From Clostridia bacterium (GTDB lineage Bacteria; Bacillota; Clostridia; Oscillospirales; CAG-382), in the NCBI GenBank assembly GCA_017397605.1, contig JAFQII010000299.1, positions 1 through 6,170 on the forward strand: a DNA stretch of 6,170 nucleotides, read 5' to 3'. The notes under the pieces were generated by a model. The model had not been told where the DNA came from and made no database searches. It worked only from the letters and a program-made list of their open reading frames with translations. The position numbers and the translations under genes are program-made. Below, piece after piece: positions 1 to 5,667 of this stretch (its first letter is position 1; every line of letters starts with the position of its first letter).

Positions 1-1541
1 ATATCAAGCTCAAGGACAGCGACGCGTATCCCTACATTCGATTGTCGCACGGGGAGTATCCCAATCTTTCGGTAGTGTATACGCGCGGAAGCGACCGCGA
101 CCGCTATTTCGGTCCGTTTTCGTCGGCACACGTGGCAAACGAGATCGTTTCTGCTGCGGTGGGGGCGTTTGGATTGCCGACCTGCCGCAAGGAGTTTCCC
201 AAGGATATCGGCAAGGGCAGACCTTGCTTGCAGTACCACATCGGGCTATGCTGCGGTGTCTGCATCAAAGGGCAGATCACGCCCGAGGAATACCGTGCGC
301 GTGCATCGGGTGCGGCACAGTTGCTCAAAGGCGACTACAGCGGCTTGATCAAGGAGCTGACCGCGCAAATGGAACGTTGCGCCGAGGCGGAGCAATACGA
401 GCTCGCCGCAAAATACCGCGACTGTATCCGCGCTGTCAAAAAGATCGGCGACAAGCAACAGATCGTCGGTGCGCCCGACATCGAAGCGGATATCGTCGGC
501 GTTTATACCGATGATCTGGGCAGTGCGGTTTCGGTGCTGTTTGTCCGTGCGGGCGCGATCGTGGACCGCGAGAGCTTTTTCTTTGGCGCAGACGAGATTA
601 TGAGCCCTGCGGCGCTGGAAGGCTTATTGCAGCGTTTTTATGATCTGCGCGGCTTTGTGCCGAAAAAGATCTGCGTCTCTATGGACCTGCCCGAGGAGGA
701 AAGCGAGCTGTTGACGGCGTACCTTTCCGAAAAAGCGGGAACCAAAGTACAAATATACCGCCCCCAGCGCGGGGAATTCCGTGCGCTGACCGACCGTGCG
801 GACGAAAACGCCATGCAATTGCTTTTGCACAAGCGTGCCGAGGACGATAAGCAAAACAGCTTTCTCGTCTCGTTTGCACAGCTGTTGCAGTTAGAGGTCA
901 TTCCCGAACGCATCGAGTCATACGATATTTCGCACAGCGGCGGAGAGCACACGACCTGCGGTATGATCGTTCTGCAAAACGGCAGGTTTGCCAAAAAGAA
1001 ATATCGCACCTTCCACATGCGCGAGGGCGAGGGAAACAACGATATCGCGTCGCTGACCGAAGCGCTGACGCGTCGATTCTCCCACGATGGCGCAGAGCAG
1101 GGCTGGGAGTACCCCGATCTCATTTTGATGGACGGCGGCGTGACACAGGTACATGCGGCAAAAGCCGTGCTGGACTCGTTTGGGCTGCAGATTCCCGTAT
1201 TTGGCATGGTTAAGGACGCGTACCACAAGACGCGCACGTTGACCGACGGCGAGCACGAGATCTCGATCGTCAAGCGGCAGGACGTATTCGTTTTTCTGTA
1301 CAAGATCCAAGAGGAAGTACACCGCTTTGCGCTGTCGCGCATGGACGTTCAGCGACGTAAAACGGTCAAGCAATCGGGTTTGGTTGCGATCAAGGGTGTG
1401 GGCGACGCCAAAGCCAAGCAGCTGCTTTTGCATTTCGGCACGCTGGACAAGCTCAAGTCGGCAACCTACGAGCAGCTGCGCGAGGTCAAGGGCATTTCCG
1501 AAGATACCGCGCGGAATATTTTGGAATATTTTAAGGGTTGA
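1..1541 (+). CDS. uvrC: Excinuclease ABC subunit UvrC, 3' part (5' end outside window)
   Basis: UvrC makes the two incisions around a DNA lesion after UvrA/UvrB have located it. The open frame runs from the window edge (first whole codon at 3), so about 512 residues are present and roughly 90 N-terminal residues, including most of the GIY-YIG nuclease domain, are missing; the family is usually near 600 residues. What is visible: the end of the GIY-YIG domain (YFGPF); a cysteine cluster of spacing C-X13-C-X7-C-X3-C beginning at 183, matching the cysteines reported to hold an iron-sulfur cluster in E. coli UvrC; a UVR (UvrB-binding) helix pair at about 345-450; the RNase H-like 5' nuclease domain with Asp at 924-926 (YDISH), Asp at 1131-1133 (LMDGG) and the EEVHRFAL motif near 1311; and a C-terminal helix-hairpin-helix pair (IKGVGDAKA, VKGISEDTA) for DNA binding. 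The stop codon TGA is at 1539-1541 and lies inside the left arm of the inverted repeat bounding the next feature. No canonical U-tailed terminator follows. Confidence 0.97.
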   Translation, partial: IKLKDSDAYPYIRLSHGEYPNLSVVYTRGSDRDRYFGPFSSAHVANEIVSAAVGAFGLPTCRKEFPKDIGKGRPCLQYHIGLCCGVCIKGQITPEEYRARASGAAQLLKGDYSGLIKELTAQMERCAEAEQYELAAKYRDCIRAVKKIGDKQQIVGAPDIEADIVGVYTDDLGSAVSVLFVRAGAIVDRESFFFGADEIMSPAALEGLLQRFYDLRGFVPKKICVSMDLPEEESELLTAYLSEKAGTKVQIYRPQRGEFRALTDRADENAMQLLLHKRAEDDKQNSFLVSFAQLLQLEVIPERIESYDISHSGGEHTTCGMIVLQNGRFAKKKYRTFHMREGEGNNDIASLTEALTRRFSHDGAEQGWEYPDLILMDGGVTQVHAAKAVLDSFGLQIPVFGMVKDAYHKTRTLTDGEHEISIVKRQDVFVFLYKIQEEVHRFALSRMDVQRRKTVKQSGLVAIKGVGDAKAKQLLLHFGTLDKLKSATYEQLREVKGISEDTARNILEYFKG

Positions 1542-1587
1542 GGGTTAAGGTTTAAGGGGCTCTGCCCCATAGCGACCTGCGGTCGCA

Positions 1588-1692
1588 GTGATATTCGCAC
1601 GGCGGCTTCGCCTTGTGCGAGTGATATACGACCTTCGGTTGTGTGATATTCGCCTTCGGCGAGTGATATTTTCGCTATCGCGAAAGTGAAGG
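1588..1692. repeat. Tandem GTGATAT-spaced hairpin units
   Basis: GTGATAT occurs at 1588-1594, 1621-1627, 1643-1649 and 1663-1669, with a degenerate fifth copy (GTGAAGG) at 1686-1692. Start-to-start distances are 33, 22, 20 and 23 nt. Each interval is filled by one hairpin. The loops are TTC-type in three (for example TCGCC-TTC-GGCGA at 1650-1662) and TATC in the last (1671-1684). The spacer is conserved while the stems vary in a paired manner, which is what selection for structure, or repeated copying of a structured unit, would leave. The spacing is too irregular and the units too short for a CRISPR array. Confidence 0.8.
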
Positions 1693-1825
1693 TAACAATT
1701 TGCCCTGCGCAAATTGTAATTATTATATTTTTTCCGAAAGCGATAGCTTTCGGCAATAAAATTTCTTTGGAGATTGTCAAGCTCGCCGTAGGCGAGGTTT
1801 AACCTTATCTTTTTAAAGAAAGGTT

Positions 1826-1854
1826 CTTAAGCGGAGCTTGAGGCGGAGCCTCAA
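1826..1854 (+). promoter_or_regulatory. Two overlapping, mutually exclusive hairpins upstream of rsmD
   Basis: CTTAAGC (1826-1832) can pair with GCTTGAG (1836-1842, one G-U), and TTGAGGC (1838-1844) can pair with GCCTCAA (1848-1854). Both stems are 7 bp with the loop GGA, and they compete for 1838-1842. They end 6 nt before the AGAAAGGA ribosome binding site of rsmD. An alternative-fold switch in the leader is conceivable, but neither hairpin covers the binding site and neither is followed by a U run. It is equally possible that they are just the last units of the hairpin block. The pairing is seen directly; a regulatory role is only inferred. Confidence 0.35.
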
Positions 1855-1877
1855 CCATACAGAAAGGACTGTAAAAC

Positions 1878-2432
1878 ATGCGTATCATCACAGGAAAAGC
1901 GCGCGGCATGAAGTTGCGCACGCTGGAAGGACTTGCCACACGCCCCACGTCGGAGGCGGCAAAGGAGGGCATGTTCTCGGCGATTCAGTTTGAACTGCAC
2001 GACCGCCGTGTGCTGGATCTGTTTGGCGGAAGCGGACAGCTCGCATTGGAGGCGCTGTCTCGCGGCGCGGCATTTGCCGTCATCAACGATGCGTCCCGCG
2101 AGGCGGCGGCGATTATCAAGGAAAACGCACAAAAAACCAAGCTCATGCCGCAGTGCCGCATTTTGAGCGCGGACTGGAAAGAGTACGTCCGCGGTGCAAA
2201 GGGCAGAGAGCAGTTTGATCTGATCTTGCTCGATCCGCCGTACGCGGAGTGCAATCTGGACGAGATTCTGAACGCATTGATCGAAGCGGAATTGCCGTCC
2301 GAGAGCGCAATCATCATTTGCGAGAGCGACGAAAACGGAATCCCCACGCCGATCGACGGCTACAGACAAAAACTGCACCGCTACGGCAAGAGCTACGTCT
2401 CGGTGTTCCGCCGTGCACAAGAGGAGGAATGA
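1878..2432 (+). CDS. rsmD: 16S rRNA (guanine966-N2)-methyltransferase RsmD
   Basis: RsmD transfers a methyl group from S-adenosylmethionine to N2 of G966 in 16S rRNA, acting on assembled or assembling small subunits in the cytoplasm. The 184-residue product has the usual family length. Visible motifs are the N-terminal RIITGKARG and TRPTSEAAKEGMFS (residues 2-34; family members carry RPT followed by a short helix), the SAM-binding motif I VLDLFGGSG at 45-53 followed by LALEALSRGA, and the catalytic motif IV DPPY at 119-122 typical of N2/N6 amino methyltransferases. Family members usually read FAGSG where this one has FGGSG, a mild change. The ATG at 1878 is supported by AGAAAGGA at 1861-1868 with 9 nt spacing. 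The gene starts 21 nt after the hairpin block ends, and its stop overlaps the start region of coaD, its common neighbour in Bacillota. With no clear promoter of its own, it probably depends on read-through from upstream or on a weak promoter within the hairpin block. Confidence 0.95.
   Translation: MRIITGKARGMKLRTLEGLATRPTSEAAKEGMFSAIQFELHDRRVLDLFGGSGQLALEALSRGAAFAVINDASREAAAIIKENAQKTKLMPQCRILSADWKEYVRGAKGREQFDLILLDPPYAECNLDEILNALIEAELPSESAIIICESDENGIPTPIDGYRQKLHRYGKSYVSVFRRAQEEE
2422..2427 (+). promoter_or_regulatory. Ribosome binding site deciding the coaD start
   Basis: AGGAGG lies inside the last codons of rsmD. Two in-frame ATGs follow, at 2429 and 2435. The first is only 1 nt from this site, too close for normal initiation; the second is 7 nt away, which is ideal. 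The ATG at 2435 is therefore preferred, giving a product that begins MRTAVITG, as expected for the family. Confidence 0.8.
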
Positions 2433-2434
2433 GC

Positions 2435-2920
2435 ATGCGTACCGCGGTGATTACGGGCATGTTTGACCCGTTTACCAAAGGTCACGAGGATCTTGTGCGC
2501 CGTGCGGCATTGCTGTTTGACAAGGTCGTGATCCTTGTCAGCCGCAACGCGGAGAAAAAGGGCTTTTTGCCCGAGGAAGTGCGTGTGGAAGCGATCCGCG
2601 CATGTTTTCCCGACGGGACCGCGGAGCCCGTTTTGCTGGACGGACTGCTTGCGGATTTTGTGCAGAAATACGAAAATCCCGTGCTGGTGCGCGGTGCACG
2701 GAACGGGAGTGACTTTGACTATGAATCTCAGCTGTATGCGATCAACCGCGAGCTGGGGGATTTGGAGTCCGTTGTTCTGCCTTCGTCGGGTGCGCTGGCA
2801 CATATCAGCTCCACGTATGCAAGAGAACTGATCCGCTACAAAAAACCGCTTGCGGATGCCGTTCCCGCGCCTGCAATCGAGGTCATCGAGAGGTATCTGC
2901 ATGAACAAAATTCACATTAA
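2435..2920 (+). CDS. coaD: Phosphopantetheine adenylyltransferase (PPAT)
   Basis: CoaD catalyses the penultimate step of coenzyme A synthesis, joining ATP and 4'-phosphopantetheine to give dephospho-CoA and pyrophosphate; the bacterial enzyme is a cytoplasmic hexamer. From the chosen start the product is 161 residues, close to the roughly 160 usual for the family. It shows the nucleotidyltransferase signature TGMFDPFTKGH at 7-17, which contains the T/HxGH motif (TKGH, 14-17) that binds ATP; family members more often read GTFDP or GSFDP, so the Met is a small variation. Further on are VRGARNGSDFDYE with QLYAINREL, and the late ISSTYAREL motif (ISST/S-x-x-RE/KE), both standard PPAT elements. 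The rsmD stop (2430-2432) is 2 nt before the start, so translation is probably coupled. The 3' end overlaps the next gene by 20 nt. An alternative start at 2429 would add only Met-Ser. Confidence 0.96.
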   Translation: MRTAVITGMFDPFTKGHEDLVRRAALLFDKVVILVSRNAEKKGFLPEEVRVEAIRACFPDGTAEPVLLDGLLADFVQKYENPVLVRGARNGSDFDYESQLYAINRELGDLESVVLPSSGALAHISSTYARELIRYKKPLADAVPAPAIEVIERYLHEQNSH

Positions 2921-4196
2921 AAAATGCGATCTGGAATTCGTCCGCGAGCCGCTGAAAGCGCCGTTTGGGTTTAAGGGGCGTTATCTCACTGAGCTGTGGC
3001 AGACGGTTGCCAAGATTGAAAGCGACAACTTTACGGCGGTTTCGCCCTGCGTCGAAAGCGTGCTTTGGTCGGACGCAGGTGTGTTTGGAGATAATCCGCC
3101 CGCGGTTTCGTCCGCGATGATGATGATGGTGACAAACCGTGCGCTCAAAATGATCGAGGGCGAGTGCTTTGCGTCGCCGATCGAGCTGATCGACGCGATC
3201 GTTCCCGAACTCAAGCGATATGCTGCATCGGTCTGCGGCAGAGAGGTCGCGGAGACCTTTGTGCTCAATTCGCTTGTCGGCGTGGACTTTTCGCTGTGGT
3301 CGCTGTACGCAAAAGAAAACGGCATCACCTCGTTTGACGGACTCATTCCCGGGACTGCAAAAGCGGCAATGTCCTGCCGCCATGACGCGCTGGCGCAGAT
3401 TCCTCTGCTTTCGTATGCGGTGGAAGAGAACGGCATCCGTTCTTGCTTGGACAGCGGGATCGCGCTTTTAAAGATCAAGATCGGCAAGGCGGTACCGGGT
3501 GTTTCGACGCAAGAAGAGGATATGCGGGAAATGCTTGCGTGGGATATTGCGAGACTGAAGCAGATTCACGAAATTGCGTCGCGGTACAACACGCCGCACA
3601 CCAAAAGCGGCAAGATTTTGTATTATCTCGATGCCAACGGCAGATACGACGGCATGCCGAGGCTGGAAGCATTGCTGGATGCCGCGGACAAAATGGGCGC
3701 GCTGGATCGCATTGCACTGCTGGAAGAGCCGTTTGCGCCCGAAAACGAGACGTTTGTCGGCAATTTGCCTGTTTGCATCAATGCGGACGAGTCGGCGCAT
3801 TCCCTTGCGGACGTCAAGGCGAGATTGCAGATGGGTTACAAGGCGGTCGCGCTCAAACCGATTGCCAAGACGCTTTCCGTGTCGTTTGGCATGGTCAGTG
3901 CCATTCACGCCGCGGGCGGCCAGTGCCTGTGCGCCGATCTGACGGTCAACCCACTGCTTGCCGAGTGGAACAAGCAGTTTGCCTCGCGCATCGACGCCCT
4001 TGCGGGCATGAGGGTCGGCTGTGTCGAGATCAACGGCGATCAGAATTACACCAACTGGAACGAACTCAAAACGCTTCTCCCCGAGGGGCTTGCGGGCAAA
4101 CCGTTGCAAAACGGCGTGTTCCCGCTTGACGATGCGTTTTATGCCAACAGCGGCAAGCTGTTTGAGCAGAACGGCTACGCGGGGCTTTTTAAATAA
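2901..4196 (+). CDS. Enolase-superfamily protein (muconate lactonizing enzyme/dipeptide epimerase-like), substrate unknown
   Basis: The 431-residue product has the catalytic pattern of the muconate lactonizing enzyme branch of the enolase superfamily, whose members abstract a proton next to a carboxylate using Mg2+ (dipeptide epimerases, N-succinylamino acid racemases, o-succinylbenzoate synthases, cycloisomerases). Visible: KIK at 191-193 (catalytic KxK); LDANGRYD with Asp244; LLEEPF with Glu275/276; NADES with Asp297 (three metal ligands); and Lys319 in VALKPIAK, the second acid/base lysine. The N-terminal capping region includes PFGFKGRYLTELWQ (21-34). At 431 residues it is longer than the roughly 350-370 of typical dipeptide epimerases, with additions before the barrel and at the C-terminus; four consecutive Met (73-76) come from an ATG run at 3117-3128. 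There is no signal peptide, so it is presumably cytoplasmic. The ATG at 2901 overlaps the coaD end by 20 nt and follows GAGAGG (2888-2893) at 7 nt spacing. Membership of the superfamily is firm; the reaction cannot be assigned from sequence alone. Confidence 0.88.
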   Translation: MNKIHIKKCDLEFVREPLKAPFGFKGRYLTELWQTVAKIESDNFTAVSPCVESVLWSDAGVFGDNPPAVSSAMMMMVTNRALKMIEGECFASPIELIDAIVPELKRYAASVCGREVAETFVLNSLVGVDFSLWSLYAKENGITSFDGLIPGTAKAAMSCRHDALAQIPLLSYAVEENGIRSCLDSGIALLKIKIGKAVPGVSTQEEDMREMLAWDIARLKQIHEIASRYNTPHTKSGKILYYLDANGRYDGMPRLEALLDAADKMGALDRIALLEEPFAPENETFVGNLPVCINADESAHSLADVKARLQMGYKAVALKPIAKTLSVSFGMVSAIHAAGGQCLCADLTVNPLLAEWNKQFASRIDALAGMRVGCVEINGDQNYTNWNELKTLLPEGLAGKPLQNGVFPLDDAFYANSGKLFEQNGYAGLFK

Positions 4197-4207
4197 AATA
4201 AACAAAA

Positions 4208-4258
4208 ACAAACAAGCCGATTTAGATACATTTCCGTAGAAAATCGGCTTTTGTTTGT
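4208..4258 (+). terminator. Intrinsic terminator after the rsmD-coaD-enolase-like unit
   Basis: GCCGATTT (4216-4223) pairs with AAATCGGC (4241-4248) across a 17-nt loop, and ACAAACAA (4208-4215) can extend the stem by pairing with TTGTTTGT (4251-4258) after a two-T bulge. A T-rich stretch (TTTTGTTTGT) follows the core stem. It begins 12 nt after the stop at 4196. The large loop makes it weaker than a textbook terminator. Its 3' arm runs directly into the serpin promoter. Confidence 0.75.
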
Positions 4259-4266
4259 GCTATACT
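4237..4266 (+). promoter_or_regulatory. Probable sigma-A promoter for the serpin gene
   Basis: The -10 box TATACT at 4261-4266 is preceded by TGC, giving an extended -10 (TGCTATACT). The best -35 candidate is TAGAAA at 4237-4242 (4/6 match, 18-nt spacing), which is weak and lies within the terminator hairpin. The same -10 hexamer, with a similar TTTTGTTT stretch before it, recurs in the promoter at 5598-5626. Transcription would start near 4273, leaving a leader of about 30 nt. Confidence 0.6.
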
Positions 4267-4290
4267 GAAAATAGACAAAAAACCTTGGAG

Positions 4291-4308
4291 ATGAAAAAAA
4301 CGGTATGA
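4291..4308 (+). other. Five-codon mini-ORF overlapping the serpin start
   Basis: ATG AAA AAA ACG GTA TGA encodes MKKTV, and its stop overlaps the serpin start (ATGA at 4305-4308). The first 11 bases are almost identical to the first bases of the serpin gene (ATGAAAAAAAC versus ATGAAAAAGAC), suggesting a short local duplication. GGAG at 4287-4290 abuts the first ATG and is 14 nt from the second, so it suits neither ideally. It could be a leader for coupled initiation or an accident; nothing shows that it is translated. Confidence 0.25.
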
Positions 4309-5537
4309 AAAAGACATGCTTGTGTTTGTTGGCGGTTTTGATGCTGTTTGCGTTTTGCTCGTGCGAGGTTGCGCCTGATCGAGGCGATCTGATGAAAAAT
4401 ATTGCAGCCGCCGAGGCAGAAGGCAAAGAGCTTGACGATGTATTTTGCAAAGCACAAACCGCTTTTGCAATGGAGCTGTTTCGCGCATGTGCCGCAGATT
4501 CAAAGGGCGAAAGCATTTTGATTTCTCCGCTTTCGGTGCACGCCGCGCTTGCAATGACGGCAAACGGCGCGTCGGGAGAGACGCTTGCGGAAATGGAGTC
4601 GCTGTTGGGCGGCGAGCTTTCCGTCACAGAGCTCAATGCATATTATTTGGAGTATATCGACAGCCTTCCGATCGAAAACACATGCAAGGTCGGGATCACA
4701 AATTCTATTTGGTACAATCAGAGCTATGACCTCGAAATGCGTGAGGATTTTTTGCAGACCAACGTAACATATTACGGTGCGCAGGCGTATGACGTGCCGT
4801 TTGGAAAAAGCGCTGTTGAGCAGATCAACAAATGGGCAAATCTGCACACTGACGGCATGATCGAGAAAATTCTGGACGAAATGGACGAGGAAAGTCCGAT
4901 CTATTTGGTCAACGCACTGACCTTTGAGGCAGGATGGACGCGGGGGTTTGAAAAGCGGTTTATCCAAAACGAAACGTTTCGTGATCTGCAAGGGAATGAG
5001 CAAACTGCTCAAATGATGTATGCCAAGCAGTATGCATACTACGAAACGGAAGGTGCGGCCGGGTTTGCTTTGGGATACGGAGAAAACAGCAGATTTTGGT
5101 TCTTTGCGGTATTACCCGATGAGGGTGTGGATCTGTATACGTTTATTGAGTCGTTTGACGCTTCTGCGTATGCACGGTTTTTGAGCAGCCGCCGGGAGGA
5201 CGAAACAGTACTGGTCGGACTCCCCAAATTCGGCTATCAGTTTGATATGGAACTGCAAGACGTGCTTGCCGCGCTCGGAATGCCGAGTGCGTTTCAAAAC
5301 GCAGATTTCTCTCGCATGTGCGACGCATCGTTGAGCCTTGACAAGGTTATTCACAAGACTTTTATTGAACTGGACGAGAACGGAACCCGCGCCGCGGCAG
5401 TAACCGTAGACACAACCAAGAGTATTGATTTACCCAAGTGCGATCACACTGTTGTGCTAAACCGTCCGTTCGTGTATCTGATTGCAGATGCATTGACCGG
5501 CGCACCGATTTTTATCGGCACCGTGACCTCGGTATAA
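4305..5537 (+). CDS. Serpin-family protease inhibitor, predicted secreted lipoprotein
   Basis: Serpins trap serine (sometimes cysteine) proteases: the protease cleaves an exposed reactive-centre loop, which inserts into the central sheet and locks the enzyme as a covalent complex. The 410-residue product begins with MKKTC and a hydrophobic stretch (about 8-17) followed by a lipobox-like FCSC, so Cys20 is the probable lipidated residue and the protein should sit on the outer face of the membrane. Residues 45-410 match the serpin fold: ILISPLSVHAALAM (71-84), NALTFEAGW (203-211, the conserved breach Asn and Trp), VGLPKFGYQF (304-313), and the C-terminal RPFVYLIAD and GAPIFIGTV. The hinge is Glu358 (P17), Gly360 (P15), Thr361 (P14), Arg362, Ala363-365, Val366, Thr367 (P8), the small-residue pattern of inhibitory serpins. 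Counting 17 from Glu358 puts P1 at Ile374 and P1' at Asp375, though the loop has about three more residues after P1 than alpha-1-antitrypsin, so P1 is uncertain. It has its own promoter and terminator. Target proteases are unknown; related gut Clostridia serpins have been reported to inhibit elastase-like enzymes. Confidence 0.93.
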   Translation: MKKTCLCLLAVLMLFAFCSCEVAPDRGDLMKNIAAAEAEGKELDDVFCKAQTAFAMELFRACAADSKGESILISPLSVHAALAMTANGASGETLAEMESLLGGELSVTELNAYYLEYIDSLPIENTCKVGITNSIWYNQSYDLEMREDFLQTNVTYYGAQAYDVPFGKSAVEQINKWANLHTDGMIEKILDEMDEESPIYLVNALTFEAGWTRGFEKRFIQNETFRDLQGNEQTAQMMYAKQYAYYETEGAAGFALGYGENSRFWFFAVLPDEGVDLYTFIESFDASAYARFLSSRREDETVLVGLPKFGYQFDMELQDVLAALGMPSAFQNADFSRMCDASLSLDKVIHKTFIELDENGTRAAAVTVDTTKSIDLPKCDHTVVLNRPFVYLIADALTGAPIFIGTVTSV

Positions 5538-5545
5538 AAGAATAT

Positions 5546-5575
5546 AAAAATCCCGACGGCTTGTCGGGATTTTTT
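5546..5575 (+). terminator. Intrinsic terminator after the serpin gene
   Basis: ATCCCGAC (5550-5557) pairs perfectly with GTCGGGAT (5563-5570) around the loop GGCTT, followed by a T run to 5575. AAAAA upstream of the stem mirrors the T run, so it could also work on the opposite strand. It begins 8 nt after the serpin stop codon. Confidence 0.93.
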
Positions 5576-5597
5576 GCGTTCTTGCGTTTCATTTTTC

Positions 5598-5626
5598 TTG
5601 ACAAACACGAGGTTTTGTTTTATACT
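5598..5626 (+). promoter_or_regulatory. Near-consensus sigma-A promoter for the dehydrogenase gene
   Basis: TTGACA (5598-5603, perfect -35) and TATACT (5621-5626, 5/6 match to TATAAT) are separated by exactly 17 nt. Transcription would start near 5633, giving a leader of about 35 nt. This is the strongest promoter in the window and suggests substantial constitutive expression; no operator-like palindrome is evident around it. Confidence 0.88.
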
Positions 5627-5667
5627 GTAAAAAAATAACAGCATCGTTTGCGAAGGAGCATACAGCT

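Larger units (their letters stand above)
1536..1856. repeat. Intergenic hairpin array bounded by 8-bp inverted repeat (MITE-like or RNA element)
   Basis: This gap between uvrC and rsmD is not coding; it is a chain of perfect or near-perfect short palindromes. Stems seen (left arm/right arm): 1556-1560/1564-1568; 1572-1577/1581-1586; 1595-1600/1615-1620 with an inner GGC-TTC-GCC; 1628-1633/1637-1642 (one G-U); 1650-1654/1658-1662; 1671-1675/1680-1684; 1695-1703/1709-1717 (9 bp); 1734-1741/1746-1753 (8 bp); 1782-1787/1791-1796; 1801-1806/1820-1825; 1826-1832/1836-1842; 1838-1844/1848-1854. Stem sequences differ from one another, yet each stays self-complementary. GGTTGAGG at 1536-1543 is the exact reverse complement of CCTCAACC at 1849-1856, and 1544-1555 is a 10/12 reverse complement of 1798-1809, so the whole block could close on itself. 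I see no transposase and no clear target duplication. I recall similar GTGATAT-spaced hairpins in gut Clostridia intergenic DNA, but cannot verify that here. Function unknown. Confidence 0.85.

Noticed and set aside
638..1342. 234-codon reverse-strand open frame opposite uvrC
   Set aside because: It lies wholly antisense to clearly recognisable UvrC domains, has no recognisable motif, and follows from the codon bias of the coding strand.
1588..1692. Possible CRISPR array at the regularly spaced GTGATAT copies
   Set aside because: The repeats are only about 7 nt, the intervals are 20-33 nt and irregular, and the intervals are themselves palindromes rather than unique spacers.
1695..1753. uvrC intrinsic terminator formed by the 9-bp or 8-bp hairpin
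   Set aside because: The 9-bp stem is AT-rich and followed by AATTATTATATT rather than an immediate T run; the 8-bp stem is followed by CAATAAAA. Neither fits a standard terminator, though weak termination cannot be excluded.
2249..2434. Longer coaD reading frame starting within rsmD
   Set aside because: It would add 62 residues unrelated to PPAT; the AGGAGG at 2422-2427 and the family N-terminus place the start at 2435.
2850..2900. Upstream in-frame start for the enolase-like gene within coaD
   Set aside because: The extra residues are coaD sequence in another frame, whereas GAGAGG at 2888-2893 sits 7 nt before the ATG at 2901.
3443..4129. 228-codon + strand open frame in another phase inside the enolase-like gene
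   Set aside because: It is a shadow frame with low-complexity, Arg/Gly/Cys-rich composition and no motif.
3468..4211. 247-codon reverse-strand open frame opposite the enolase-like gene
   Set aside because: The + strand frame carries the complete enolase-superfamily active site; the antisense product shows no known motif.
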